Below, piece by piece: positions 24,852 to 33,943 of a DNA stretch of 64,000 nt. A program made the translations under genes and the position numbers. A model generated the notes under the pieces. It worked only from the letters and a program-made list of their open reading frames with translations. It was not told the DNA's origin and ran no database searches. The stretch covers positions 1,426,001 to 1,490,000 of the forward strand of contig OZ241918.1 of NCBI GenBank assembly GCA_965203915.1, given 5' to 3'. Source of the stretch: JASGCL01 sp965203915 (lineage in GTDB: Bacteria > Pseudomonadota > Alphaproteobacteria > JASGCL01). Numbering within the stretch: the first letter of the stretch is position 1; each line of letters begins with the position of its first letter.

Positions 24852-25616
24852 TTACTTCTTTTTCTTTTTTTTATCTGTTGCTAGATTGTCATCGATTGGC
24901 TCATCCATCAACAATTCGTTGCCCTCGTCGCTGTTATTTTGTTCTTGATACAAAATATCATCAAGCGATGATTGCAGGAGATCCAGCTGCTCCCCCTGCG
25001 ACAATTCTTCTTCTTCATCCTCACCCATGCCAATCGCCGACATATCATGCCCCAAATGCAATAATCCCATTTCTTTTAATTCCTCGACCCCAGGCAAATC
25101 GCGTAGCGACGCCAAATCGAAATCAACCAAAAACTTATCGGTGGTGCCAAGGGTTATGGGGTTGCCAATGGTTTTGCGTCTTCCCTTAAATTTTATCCAA
25201 CCCGTGTCGAATAAAATATCCAGCGTGCCTTTCGAAATTGTTACCCCGCGGATGGTTTCCATTTCGGCGCGGGTGATAGGTTGATGATAAGCAATCACCG
25301 CCAATGATTCCATCGCGGCGCGCGATAGTTTTTTTAATTCGACACGAAATTGGGTGAGGTAAGGCGCGAGGTCAGGCGCGGTGCGAAAATAAAAACCATC
25401 TTTGCTTTCCAACAATTGAATGCCGCGCGGAGTATAAATATTTTTTAGGTCGATTAAAATTTTTTCAATCGCGGCTTGGTCTTTTTTCGGCAGCATCTCT
25501 GCCAGGGCGGTCATGCCTATGGGTTCGTTGGCAGCAAAAATAGCCGCCTCAACAATGCGGTGCGGCGCACCGCCGATATCGTCTGAGCTATGAGGAATTT
25601 TTTTTTCTTTTGCCAT
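24852..25616 (-). CDS. scpB: Segregation and condensation protein B
   Basis: ScpB is the winged-helix dimer of the SMC-ScpAB condensin. The region RIVEAAIFAANEPIGMTALAEMLP through MESLAVIAYHQPITRAEMETIRGV, KGTLDILFDTGWIKFKGRRKTIGNPITLGTTDKFLVDFDL covers both winged helices. The C-terminal tail is acidic and lysine-capped (DEEEELSQGE, ending KKKKKK). The ATG at 25616 is used here. A GTG at 25622 shares its first G with the TAG stop of scpA and would also work. Confidence 0.92.
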   Translation of the reverse strand: MAKEKKIPHSSDDIGGAPHRIVEAAIFAANEPIGMTALAEMLPKKDQAAIEKILIDLKNIYTPRGIQLLESKDGFYFRTAPDLAPYLTQFRVELKKLSRAAMESLAVIAYHQPITRAEMETIRGVTISKGTLDILFDTGWIKFKGRRKTIGNPITLGTTDKFLVDFDLASLRDLPGVEELKEMGLLHLGHDMSAIGMGEDEEEELSQGEQLDLLQSSLDDILYQEQNNSDEGNELLMDEPIDDNLATDKKKKKK

Positions 25617-25621
25617 GTTCA

Positions 25622-26578
25622 CTATCCAACTATCGTATTATCAGGGGCATCGGGGTTGTTATTATCGCTGGGCAATTCGGGCGCGGCATTATCCTTTTGC
25701 CGAATTTCTAAGTCTTTAAAAATACCGCTTTGTCTTATTTCTATAAGCCCTTGCCGCGCCAGTTCAAGGCTGGCAAAAAAACTGGAAGCAAAGGCCGCCC
25801 GCCATTGCAATTCGTTGGTAAATTTTTCATCAAATATTTTTGTTAAAAAACTTTCTAACCCCACCCAATCTTTCAAAAATGGTAAGGCGCGCCGTAATTT
25901 TTCAATCGCCATTTCGGGCGAGGTTAATTTGGTGGGCAGAATATCCAATTGCTTGGTGGGTTTTGAATTGCGCGTTTCGGCGTAGGCCGCTATCAATTTG
26001 TTAACATCTGATTCCCATCTTGTTTCTATCTGTTGCGGTAATTGTTCGGCCATGCCTTTTAAGAAAAAATCGACGCCTTGGCGGTGGCGCGAAAACAATT
26101 CGATAGATTTTTGGCGCATTGTATCCAGCATCAACAGGGCGCGGCGCGCCATCATGGCTTCGGGCGGTTCGTCGCCAATGGCTTCGACCTGGGGCAATAA
26201 CAATTTTGCTTTTAAAAAAGCAAGCCATGACGCCATGACCAAATATTCGGCGGCAATATCGATATGACTTTTTTTTATTTTTTCGACGAAGGCAATATAT
26301 TGGTCAACCAGCAACGATAAGGATATTTCTTTTAAATCAACTTTTTGATTACGCGCCAAATCAAGCAAGAGTTCCAAAGGCCCTTCATAATTATTAAGGC
26401 TTAGGCTTAAAACCTCCGCCGAGTCGCGCTCGGGGTCTAGCGTGCTGACGCCAGGATTGGCGAGGAAGGCCTCCTCGCCCGTCATCACTTTATGTTCGGG
26501 CAATTTGTTGGGATCTTCTGTTATATCATTCATCATTTTTATCGTAAGGTGGCTGTTATCATTCGCTATGGCTGCCAA
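25622..26578 (-). CDS. scpA: Segregation and condensation protein A
   Basis: ScpA is the kleisin that bridges SMC heads. The 318-residue protein has the N-terminal signature LSLNNYEGPLELLLDLARNQKVDLKEISLSLLVDQYIAFV, then AAEYLVMASWLAFLKAKLLLP, and a C-terminal winged helix (FFASLELARQGLIEIRQSGIFKDLEIRQ). The long form overlaps nagZ by 13 bp; ATGs at 26536/26533 would avoid that overlap and still keep the family N-terminus. It is followed directly by scpB. Confidence 0.93.
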   Translation of the reverse strand: MAAIANDNSHLTIKMMNDITEDPNKLPEHKVMTGEEAFLANPGVSTLDPERDSAEVLSLSLNNYEGPLELLLDLARNQKVDLKEISLSLLVDQYIAFVEKIKKSHIDIAAEYLVMASWLAFLKAKLLLPQVEAIGDEPPEAMMARRALLMLDTMRQKSIELFSRHRQGVDFFLKGMAEQLPQQIETRWESDVNKLIAAYAETRNSKPTKQLDILPTKLTSPEMAIEKLRRALPFLKDWVGLESFLTKIFDEKFTNELQWRAAFASSFFASLELARQGLIEIRQSGIFKDLEIRQKDNAAPELPSDNNNPDAPDNTIVG

Positions 26579-27639
26579 TGGGGCGACAATAATCCTGTCA
26601 TTTCTTCATGGTGTTTTGTCTGTTCGTCCCGACTTAGCTGCTTTGTTTTCTTTTGCCACGCTATAGAAAGATTCGCAAGATATTGACAGGATTTTTTAAA
26701 CGACTCGGCGTTTTTTTTACCCTGCGGTGTTTGACAAAATGCTGTCATGGCCTGCATGACCATTTCCATCTCCTCCATCTTGCCATTGCAATGCAGCAAT
26801 ATGTCGCACCCCGCCGCCAAGGATTGATAACTTCGTTCCACCATATCGCCTTGCAGGGCTTGCATCGACAAATCATCGGTCATCAGCAAACCATCAAATC
26901 CTATCCATCCCCTTATAACCTCATCAATAATTTTTTTTGACAAGGTGGCGGGTTTATCGTCTATTCCCTGGTAAACAACATGGGCCGTCATGGCGAGCGG
27001 GATTTTTTTTGCAAAATGCCGAAATGGTAAAAAATCGCTGGCTTGCAATTCTTGCAACGAAGCTGGCACCAAGGGCAATGCTTCATGACTGTCGACCAGT
27101 GCACGCCCATGCCCAGGGATGTGCTTCATGACGGGCAGGATATTTTGCCCCATCAGCGCGTCCAAATAATAATCGGCCAGTTTGATAATTTCTTCTGGAT
27201 CTTCACCAAAGGCACGGTCGCCAATAATATCATGCGCCCACGGAAAACGAATATCCAACACGGGAACGCAATTGGCGTTAATGCCGAGGTCATTCAATTC
27301 CGCGCCTTGCAATGTGCCGTAAATTTCTAGCGCGCGCTGTCCCTTGGCTGCGTCATCGCGGTGGCATGCAACAAATGCCGCCATGGGCGGCGCGGGGTAG
27401 ACTAACGGCGGAATTAATCTTCGGACCCTGCCACCCTCTTGGTCGATGAATATCCATGTTTGCTTTTCGGGGTGCAATTGATAAATCGATTTGGTCAAGT
27501 CCATCAGTTGCTGGCGGTTGTTGATGTTGCGAGCAAAGAGAATAAAGCCAAAGGGTGGATGTTGTTTAAAAAAAGATACTTCGGCGGGTGAAAGAGACGT
27601 TCCCGCCAAACCAAATATCACAGGTAAAGAATGTTGCAT
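26566..27639 (-). CDS. nagZ: Beta-N-acetylhexosaminidase NagZ
   Basis: A glycoside hydrolase family 3 enzyme that removes N-acetylglucosamine from anhydromuropeptides in cell-wall recycling. MQHSLPVIFGLAGTSLSP is the natural start and lies just after the SPOR gene stop. The frame is open back to 27735 but that would overlap the SPOR gene. Motifs: FGFILFARNINN, FIDQEGGRVRRL, GINANCVPVLDIR, KHIPGHGRALVDSHEALPLV with the catalytic His/Asp loop, and GLLMTDDLSMQAL with the nucleophile Asp. It sits in the typical alphaproteobacterial order argS-SPOR-nagZ-scpA-scpB. Confidence 0.92.
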   Translation of the reverse strand: MQHSLPVIFGLAGTSLSPAEVSFFKQHPPFGFILFARNINNRQQLMDLTKSIYQLHPEKQTWIFIDQEGGRVRRLIPPLVYPAPPMAAFVACHRDDAAKGQRALEIYGTLQGAELNDLGINANCVPVLDIRFPWAHDIIGDRAFGEDPEEIIKLADYYLDALMGQNILPVMKHIPGHGRALVDSHEALPLVPASLQELQASDFLPFRHFAKKIPLAMTAHVVYQGIDDKPATLSKKIIDEVIRGWIGFDGLLMTDDLSMQALQGDMVERSYQSLAAGCDILLHCNGKMEEMEMVMQAMTAFCQTPQGKKNAESFKKSCQYLANLSIAWQKKTKQLSRDEQTKHHEEMTGLLSPHWQP

Positions 27640-27674
27640 AACAAATGATAATGAAGATGCAAACGCCAAAAAAG

Positions 27675-28538
27675 TTAAGAATTTTTTAGCACCAAGCAAT
27701 CGGATTTTGGCAATTGCGATTTTATTTTTTGGCAAGCCGCGGTCGCGTCTTGCTTATCGGTGAAGCCCGTCAATTGCGGGCGGAAAACCTTTTGCCCATT
27801 GGGCAGGATCCCCGTCGCAACGCGATAACCGATGGGCTTATTGCTAAAAATTTTCTTTGTTTTTGGTTTTAAATTATCCAAGAATTTTTGCGCGCTTGCT
27901 TCATCGGTGAAGGATGCCATTTGCAAATTATAATTACTGGTTGTTTTTGCAGCGGGCGCAACATTGGTCGCGGGTTTTTTATCCGCGCTGGATGTCTTTT
28001 TATCGACATTGGCGGTTGGTTTATTTTCACTCTTGGCAACCAGGTCAGCAACCGATGAAGGTTTCTGAGCAACATTGTTAGCTTTCTTTTGTGTCGACTG
28101 ATTGCTTGCTGCGTTGCTGGATTTTTTTTCTGTTTGCTTCTCGGGTTTTTTATCACTGTTTTTATCGGCGGGTTTATCGGCAACCTTGCTGGTTGGTTTT
28201 TCCGCGCCAGTTTGTGGCGTGGCGGTCGCTGTTTTTTTCTCGTCACTGGCAATAATATCTTTTACCGAACTGGGTTTTTTGGCGGGGGGCGGCGTTTTTT
28301 CTAACATGTCGTAAACCTTCGCCGTTGGCATGTTGCCATTTTTGCCTTCCTCGCTGGGAAAGGTTTTAACATCGCCGTTGGGGCTTACCACCACGGGGGT
28401 TTTGCTATTATCTTTATTTGCAAAAAAACTGCCGCGGTTAAATAAAAATATTAACGCGCTTATTAACAACAACAACACGGTTAAAAGCGTGATAATGCGC
28501 CGCATCGAGGATCCCTTATCTAAAATATCGCCACTCAT
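27675..28538 (-). CDS. SPOR-domain cell-division protein
   Basis: A 287-residue single-pass membrane protein. After a short cytoplasmic start, residues 12-33 (MRRIITLLTVLLLLISALIFLF) form the anchor. A long Lys/Pro/Thr/Ala-rich linker follows (AEKPTSKVADKPADKNSDKKPEK type). The C-terminal 75 residues are a SPOR domain (YNLQMASFTDEASAQKFLDNLKP ... YRVATGILPNGQKVFRPQLTGFTDKQDATAACQKI). SPOR domains bind denuded septal peptidoglycan. Its place next to nagZ and argS is conserved in alphaproteobacteria. Confidence 0.88.
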   Translation of the reverse strand: MSGDILDKGSSMRRIITLLTVLLLLISALIFLFNRGSFFANKDNSKTPVVVSPNGDVKTFPSEEGKNGNMPTAKVYDMLEKTPPPAKKPSSVKDIIASDEKKTATATPQTGAEKPTSKVADKPADKNSDKKPEKQTEKKSSNAASNQSTQKKANNVAQKPSSVADLVAKSENKPTANVDKKTSSADKKPATNVAPAAKTTSNYNLQMASFTDEASAQKFLDNLKPKTKKIFSNKPIGYRVATGILPNGQKVFRPQLTGFTDKQDATAACQKIKSQLPKSDCLVLKNS

Positions 28539-28550
28539 TATCCTTATCCT

Positions 28551-30296
28551 TTAGCGTAATTCTTTTTTCCATTCAATAGCCATTATTTTGCCCGTGCTTT
28601 CCATCACTTGGCAAAATGTTTTAACCAAGGCAAGGCGCGCCGCCGTCAGCATCTTATTATTATTTTGCAGAAATTTCAAGTCGCTGTCATCGCGTCCCGC
28701 GGTCCAAAGTTGGTGAAAACATGCCGCCAATTCGGTTAGATAAAATACCAAACGATGAGCCTCCGCAAGGCGTGCCGCCCTTTCCAGCATATGGGGGAAC
28801 TCCGCCATTTTTTTTATCATCGATAATTCCAAAGGATGGTTAATTAATTTTACGGCTTCGGCGGATATATCGGGTTGCAACCCTGGAAATTCTTTTTCTA
28901 TCATCCCCATCAATGAATGGGCGCGGGCGTAACCGTAATGCAAATAAAAAACGGGATTTTCGCGTTTGGTTGCTTTTACTTCTTCGTAATCAAAATCCAT
29001 TTGACTATCGGGGCGGCGCGACAACAAATATATCCGCAACGAATCGGCACCAACCGCCGCCACCACGTCGCGCAACATGATAAAATTGCCCGCACGTTTT
29101 GACATTTTTAATGGCACACCATTTTCCATGAATCGAACCACCTGCATCAACAGGCAATCCAACCGTGCCCGCCCGTGCGACACCGCCCGCACCGCCGATG
29201 AAATACGTTTAACATACCCACCGTGGTCGGCACCCAACACATCTATCAATCGGGTTGCGCCGCGTTGATGTTTGTCCAAATGATAGGCTATGTCGTTGGC
29301 AAAATAGGTAAAGGACCCGTCCGATTTTTGAATGGGCCTGTCGGTTTCATCGCCGTCTTGGCTGCTGCGGAATAATTTTTGTGGGCGGGGTTCCCAATCT
29401 TCGATGGTTTTGCCTTTGGGTTTTTCTAAAACGCCTTCATAAATTTTTCCTTCTTTTTCTAATTCGGTTAAAACCTGTTGCACCGTGCCTGCGGCTACCA
29501 ATTTTTTTTCGGAAGAAAATACATCATGCTTGATATGCATATCGGTCAGGTCTTTTTTAATCTCGACCATCATCGCATCGACCGCGTAATTTTTAAAAAA
29601 ATCGAACCATTGTGCTTCTTCCTTATCAATATATTGGTCTTGTATTTCATCATATATTTTTTTTGCTGAGGTCAATAAATAATCGCCTGGATAACAACCC
29701 TCGGGCACTTCGGCTGTTTCGCTTATGCGGCCCGCCTGCTGTTGGTAACGAAAATACAGCGACCGCGCCAGGGTATCAATTTGTGAACCCGCATCGTTGA
29801 TATAATATTCGGCGGTGACATCAAAACCCACGGTGCGCAATAACCGCGCCAACACATCGCCCACCACCGCGCCGCGTGCATGACCAACATGCAACGGCCC
29901 CGTTGGGTTGGCGGAAACAAATTCGACATTAACCTTTTCCTCGCCACCAAGGATATTTTTCCCGTAATCTTGCCCCGACTGATTAATAGCCTGCAACAGG
30001 TTTTGCCAATAATCAACCCGCAGGGTGATATTGATAAACCCCTGCCCCGCCAGCTGGATTTTTTCTACGGTCGGGTCTTTTTGCAATTCATCGATGATGG
30101 CTTGGGCAATTTTTTGTGGCGGCAGGCGCAAAAATTTACTCAAGCCCATGGCCGCGTTGCAAGACACATCGCCAAAACTTTCTTCTTTCGGGCGTTCAAC
30201 CTGAAACGTGGGAATGGTTTTTTCATCAACCTCAAAAATCTGGCTGATGATATTTTTTATTTTGTGATGCAATGCAGCAAAAACATTAACCTTCAT
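28551..30296 (-). CDS. argS: Arginyl-tRNA synthetase
   Basis: The 581-residue class I synthetase charges tRNA-Arg. Visible are NPTGPLHVGHARGAVVGD (HIGH motif), the insert FTYFANDIAYHLDKHQRGATRLIDVLGADHGGYVKRI, and the LKMSKRAGNFI KMSKS-type loop, which many ArgRS lack but some bacterial ones keep. The C-terminal DALR domain begins around NPVFYLHYGYARAHSLM. N-terminal Add-1 domain present. It starts the minus-strand run ending in rimI. Confidence 0.96.
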   Translation of the reverse strand: MKVNVFAALHHKIKNIISQIFEVDEKTIPTFQVERPKEESFGDVSCNAAMGLSKFLRLPPQKIAQAIIDELQKDPTVEKIQLAGQGFINITLRVDYWQNLLQAINQSGQDYGKNILGGEEKVNVEFVSANPTGPLHVGHARGAVVGDVLARLLRTVGFDVTAEYYINDAGSQIDTLARSLYFRYQQQAGRISETAEVPEGCYPGDYLLTSAKKIYDEIQDQYIDKEEAQWFDFFKNYAVDAMMVEIKKDLTDMHIKHDVFSSEKKLVAAGTVQQVLTELEKEGKIYEGVLEKPKGKTIEDWEPRPQKLFRSSQDGDETDRPIQKSDGSFTYFANDIAYHLDKHQRGATRLIDVLGADHGGYVKRISSAVRAVSHGRARLDCLLMQVVRFMENGVPLKMSKRAGNFIMLRDVVAAVGADSLRIYLLSRRPDSQMDFDYEEVKATKRENPVFYLHYGYARAHSLMGMIEKEFPGLQPDISAEAVKLINHPLELSMIKKMAEFPHMLERAARLAEAHRLVFYLTELAACFHQLWTAGRDDSDLKFLQNNNKMLTAARLALVKTFCQVMESTGKIMAIEWKKELR

Positions 30297-30312
30297 GTAT
30301 CTACCTTTCCTA

Positions 30313-31563
30313 TTATTTTTCTATTAAAAACAAAAATTCTTTGTGTGGTTCTTCGGCGGGTTGCCATGGCTTATGGCTTGTTATATCCTTAGTTATATTT
30401 TTTGTCCATTCGTTTGTCCATGTCATCCCCGCCATGATATTTTTGCGATAATCGATTGCTATAATTTTTTTTAATTTTCCTGCCTGGCCTATGGCCGCGT
30501 GTAATTCTTCGGCGGTGGCGCGCCCACCCGAACTGTAGGACAACAAAATATATTTGGCGCGGGTTTTCAATAATAATTTTTTAATGGCTTCCACCGCGAT
30601 AAAATTGCCCATCTCATCTTTTCTAAATTCTTCAAAAATTGAACCTGTCATTTTGTCTGACGAATCGTGGCGCCGTGCCGCCTTACCAAAAACCTTGGGG
30701 CGGTCGTTCAAAATAATCGTGGTCCATAGGTGATAATAGGCGGCGTAGCGCACGCGCGACGGCGGCATTTTTTCATTGTTCGAACCATAGGGCGGGTCGA
30801 AATAGGCAAGGTCAACTTCCTTTTCTTGGATAACATCAAAAATATCTTTTCTTTTTACCTCGTGGTTTTTTTCATGGCTTTCTGTCGACAGCGACAATTG
30901 CGGCAATTTCATCTGCATCGTTTTATAAGATCGCGCCGACCATTGATGAAGGTAAGAAGCCTGATGCCCCAGGGTGCTATCAACGGCGTCCATCGCGTAA
31001 ATCAAACTTGTCAACAACACCGCCCTTTCAACTTTGTCCAATTGCCACCTATCAATTTCTTCCCTTATGGCGTCTAACCTCATGGTGTTATGTTTTTGCC
31101 ACGGTTTTTTTGTTTCATGAATATCACCACCATAATGTTGTGAAAACCAACCCGCGATAGGTTTCAGATTATTCAATTCATCCAACATGGCTTGGTAATA
31201 GGCAGCGGGTTTTTTATTTAACAAATAACAGGTGGCAAAATTTTCTGACCAGGCCGAAATGTCATTGGCGATAACTTGATAACCCTGTTTAGCAAATGCT
31301 TGCGCCACGCGGGTCGTGCCCGAAAAACCATCCAACACCATTTTGGGTTTTAAACCATTAACCAGCGATAATATCTGGGGCAATAATTTTTTCTTAGAGC
31401 CCGTGTATTTTATTCCTTCGGTGGGGGGACATTCTTGCCTAAAATAATCCCCGCCATGAGAGCCAGGAACTAAAAACTTATTTTTTTGGTTATTGGCTGG
31501 AAGTGAAGATGTTGGCACTACTTTATCCATAAATATAATATTTTCTATTATCCTACGATTCAT
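30313..31563 (-). CDS. D12-class N6-adenine DNA methyltransferase
   Basis: The 416-residue protein is an alpha-group adenine methylase. Motif X is EGIKYTGSKKKLLPQIL, motif I is MVLDGFSGTTRVAQAFAKQGYQVIANDIS, and motif IV is DLAYFDPPYGSNN, in the order typical of D12/Dam enzymes. A large insert separates motifs I and IV, where target recognition would lie. The start may instead be the Met at codon 12 (31530). It lies just downstream of nothing conserved: argS follows it on the same strand 17 bp away, and a DUF3800 gene starts divergently about 100 bp upstream. No endonuclease is recognisable next to it, unless the DUF3800 protein serves that purpose. Confidence 0.87.
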   Translation of the reverse strand: MNRRIIENIIFMDKVVPTSSLPANNQKNKFLVPGSHGGDYFRQECPPTEGIKYTGSKKKLLPQILSLVNGLKPKMVLDGFSGTTRVAQAFAKQGYQVIANDISAWSENFATCYLLNKKPAAYYQAMLDELNNLKPIAGWFSQHYGGDIHETKKPWQKHNTMRLDAIREEIDRWQLDKVERAVLLTSLIYAMDAVDSTLGHQASYLHQWSARSYKTMQMKLPQLSLSTESHEKNHEVKRKDIFDVIQEKEVDLAYFDPPYGSNNEKMPPSRVRYAAYYHLWTTIILNDRPKVFGKAARRHDSSDKMTGSIFEEFRKDEMGNFIAVEAIKKLLLKTRAKYILLSYSSGGRATAEELHAAIGQAGKLKKIIAIDYRKNIMAGMTWTNEWTKNITKDITSHKPWQPAEEPHKEFLFLIEK

Positions 31564-31658
31564 TTTTTTTTACAATAATTTCTTATATTGCTTTGCCTCA
31601 CAATTGTTAATATTTATAATATATTGACTTGTTATCTCGCGTTTTGATAGTTAGAAAC

Positions 31659-32435
31659 ATGAAAAAATATCGCCTTTATATTGATGAAAGTGGTCACCCA
31701 CAACCCGTCAAAAATCAAAACTCTACAATAAAAAATCAATATCTTTGTTTGCTAGGGGTAATTATTAACAATAATAATTACAAAGATTTGTCTAGAAAAT
31801 GGGAGGAGATGAGAGAGTTATTTCTAGAAGACAGAGATAATAAACCAATTTTTCATTACACCGATGTTATTGCTGGTCAAAAACATTTTATAAAATTAAA
31901 AACAGATATGAAGATAAAAAATCAATTTAACAAATTATATTTAGATTTTTGTCGCGCCGCTGATATATCATTAATTTCTGTTACCATAGATAAAAATAAT
32001 CATTTTAAAACTGATAAAAATATTACCTTCCCTGCCTATGGTTGTTGTTTAGAAGTTTTACTAGAAAGATATGTGCGTTTTTTACAAGAGCACAATGCTG
32101 CGGGGGATATTATGATAGAACAAAGGGGGCAGAAAGAAGACAGGGCGTTGCAATCTCATTATGCTAACCTCTATGCTTCAGGAACAAAATACGCGTCTCT
32201 GAAATCACATATTTCCTCAAAAGAACTTAAAATAAAAAGCAAAGAGCATAGGATTGTTGGGCTAGAAATTTCAGACATGTTGGCGACTATCATCAAATAT
32301 TTTACACTTTACCAATATAAAAAAATAAATTCATTAGATAACAATTTTAGCTTGCAAGTAATCAACGAAATTAAAAGCAAAATAAAAGCGGATGCTAATG
32401 GCAAGATAAAAGGTTATGGCATAAAAATGATATAA
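31659..32435 (+). CDS. DUF3800 domain protein
   Basis: A 258-residue protein beginning MKKYRLYIDESGHPQ. The YIDESG start, YLCLLGVIINN, the HYTDVI segment, IMIEQRGQKEDRAL and the C-terminal GLEISDMLATIIKY match DUF3800 as I remember it. The family is thought to have an RNase H-like fold with acidic residues, and is frequent near mobile and defence genes; its activity is not established. The gene is much AT-richer than the surrounding chromosome. An in-frame ATG at 31629 would add ten residues with no family support. It faces away from the D12 methylase gene. Confidence 0.85.
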   Translation: MKKYRLYIDESGHPQPVKNQNSTIKNQYLCLLGVIINNNNYKDLSRKWEEMRELFLEDRDNKPIFHYTDVIAGQKHFIKLKTDMKIKNQFNKLYLDFCRAADISLISVTIDKNNHFKTDKNITFPAYGCCLEVLLERYVRFLQEHNAAGDIMIEQRGQKEDRALQSHYANLYASGTKYASLKSHISSKELKIKSKEHRIVGLEISDMLATIIKYFTLYQYKKINSLDNNFSLQVINEIKSKIKADANGKIKGYGIKMI

Positions 32436-32445
32436 CAAACAAAAA

Positions 32446-32464
32446 AGCCAGCAAATTGCTGGCT
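32446..32464 (-). terminator. Intrinsic terminator facing the DUF498 gene
   Basis: AGCCAGC and GCTGGCT form a 7-bp stem around a 5-base loop. On the minus strand it is followed by TTTTTTG, fitting a Rho-independent terminator for the secD-secF-DUF498 transcript coming from the right. On the plus strand it lies 11 bases after the DUF3800 stop but is not followed by a T-run, so it may serve both directions weakly. Confidence 0.65.
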
Positions 32465-32557
32465 AGTTTGCAGTGGTCAAAGACACACCCCTCTCCACCA
32501 TATTGGTGGATTATGACAAATATAGCATTTCTTATTTATATTGTAAAGATGTTTTCT

Positions 32558-32941
32558 TCATACCGCCAACAACAATGCCGCGGCGAGGCGACCTTCCGCA
32601 ATGGCAATTTGATAGGTTCGCGCCGCGGCGGGGGTCGCCATCCATTCCACGCCATTGACCAAACTTTGCCATTTGTCGCGTTCTGATTTTCCTGGCATCA
32701 TCATTTTTTGTCCTGTGCCCATCAACAACAATTCACATTTTAATGGCAACAGCGGAATAACATCGACCAATTTTATATCCAAAAATTCTTTGTACGTCAT
32801 CGGCACCACGCCGTCGGGTTTGATAAAAATACCGCCGCGCCATGGTTGTTCCTGCCCCTTGTTATCCTTAATAACAAAACCGCCCCCGCCATAAGAACTG
32901 ATGGCAAACTTCCCCTCACTTGAAAGCGGTAAAATATCCAT
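32558..32941 (-). CDS. Mth938-like (DUF498) protein
   Basis: A 127-residue single-domain protein with the family pattern: SYGGGGFVIKDNKG, GGIFIKPDGVVPM, LLLMGTGQKMMMPGK and GVEWMATPAAARTYQIAIAEGRLAAALLLAV. Members include mitochondrial NDUFAF3, a complex I assembly factor, but the bacterial role is unsettled. Its position after secF on the same strand is common in alphaproteobacteria, and supports the assignment. Confidence 0.88.
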   Translation of the reverse strand: MDILPLSSEGKFAISSYGGGGFVIKDNKGQEQPWRGGIFIKPDGVVPMTYKEFLDIKLVDVIPLLPLKCELLLMGTGQKMMMPGKSERDKWQSLVNGVEWMATPAAARTYQIAIAEGRLAAALLLAV

Positions 32942-33004
32942 AGGTCAATGTTTAAAACCAACCCACATCAAAAGCAATGGTTTTTTAACGCGAATATGAC
33001 GCGC

Positions 33005-33928
33005 CTATTTCTTCACAAAGAAATCGCCATAGCCGTCTTTATCCTTGGCGCCCTTGGGGCGGAAGTAAGCCACCACAGGCAAGGACAGGGCTATGGAAGA
33101 ATAGGTGCCAAAAATAATACCAAACACCATGACAATGCCAAAACCTTGGATGGCTGCACCACCGAACAGCGCCAACGCCAACATCGACACCAGGGTGGTC
33201 AAAGATGTTAGCACGGTGCGCGATAACGTGGCGTTGATAGAAAGATTCATCAATTCATTAAGCGGCTTGTTAGGGGTGAGGCGGATATTTTCGCGCAGCC
33301 TGTCATAAATAACCACCGTGTCATTGATAGAATAACCAGCGATGGTCAACAACGCCGCCACCGAAACCAAATTAAATTCTAACCCCAATAAGGAAAATAA
33401 CCCGACCGTTGCCACGACATCATGAAACAATGATATCATACCGCCCAGCGCAAATTGCCATTCAAACCGCAACCACACATAAACAAATATCATCATCAAA
33501 CCCGCCAGCACCGCCCACACCGCCGAACGTTTTAATTCTTCCCCCACCACAGGCCCCACGGTTTCAACACGGCGATATTCACTGACCGCGGCACCATAGA
33601 TATTTTTTGCCTGCTGCAGCAAAGCATCGGGCGAGGTAGATTCTTCCTTATCCATATGTAATAACAAAATATCGGCCGCACCAAATTCTTGCAGCGAATA
33701 GGATCTCACGGGCAATTGCCCCGTTTTGGCGCGAATGTCGGCAATGGTTACCCCAGGCGCGGTTTTGATCTCAAGCAACACCCCACCTTTGAAATCGATG
33801 CCATAATTTAATCCCTTAGCAAAAAATAAAACAACCGAAATAACAATAATGCTGACCGCCAAGCCAACATGCAACGGCCGATATTTAATAAAATCAAAAC
33901 GATGAAGCGCGCGTAATTTGTTCCACAT
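33005..33928 (-). CDS. secF: Protein translocase subunit SecF
   Basis: SecF, with SecD, uses the proton gradient to help pull proteins out of the SecYEG channel. The 307-residue protein has six membrane helices, with the first followed by NYGIDFKGGVLLEIKT. The C-terminal half shows DVVATVGLFSLLGLEFNLVSVAALLTIAGYSINDTVVIYDRLREN, the conserved SecF region, and ends with a basic tail. It lies 15 bp after secD in the usual yajC-secD-secF order. Confidence 0.97.
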   Translation of the reverse strand: MWNKLRALHRFDFIKYRPLHVGLAVSIIVISVVLFFAKGLNYGIDFKGGVLLEIKTAPGVTIADIRAKTGQLPVRSYSLQEFGAADILLLHMDKEESTSPDALLQQAKNIYGAAVSEYRRVETVGPVVGEELKRSAVWAVLAGLMMIFVYVWLRFEWQFALGGMISLFHDVVATVGLFSLLGLEFNLVSVAALLTIAGYSINDTVVIYDRLRENIRLTPNKPLNELMNLSINATLSRTVLTSLTTLVSMLALALFGGAAIQGFGIVMVFGIIFGTYSSIALSLPVVAYFRPKGAKDKDGYGDFFVKK

Positions 33929-33943
33929 GGTTATTTTTCTTTC

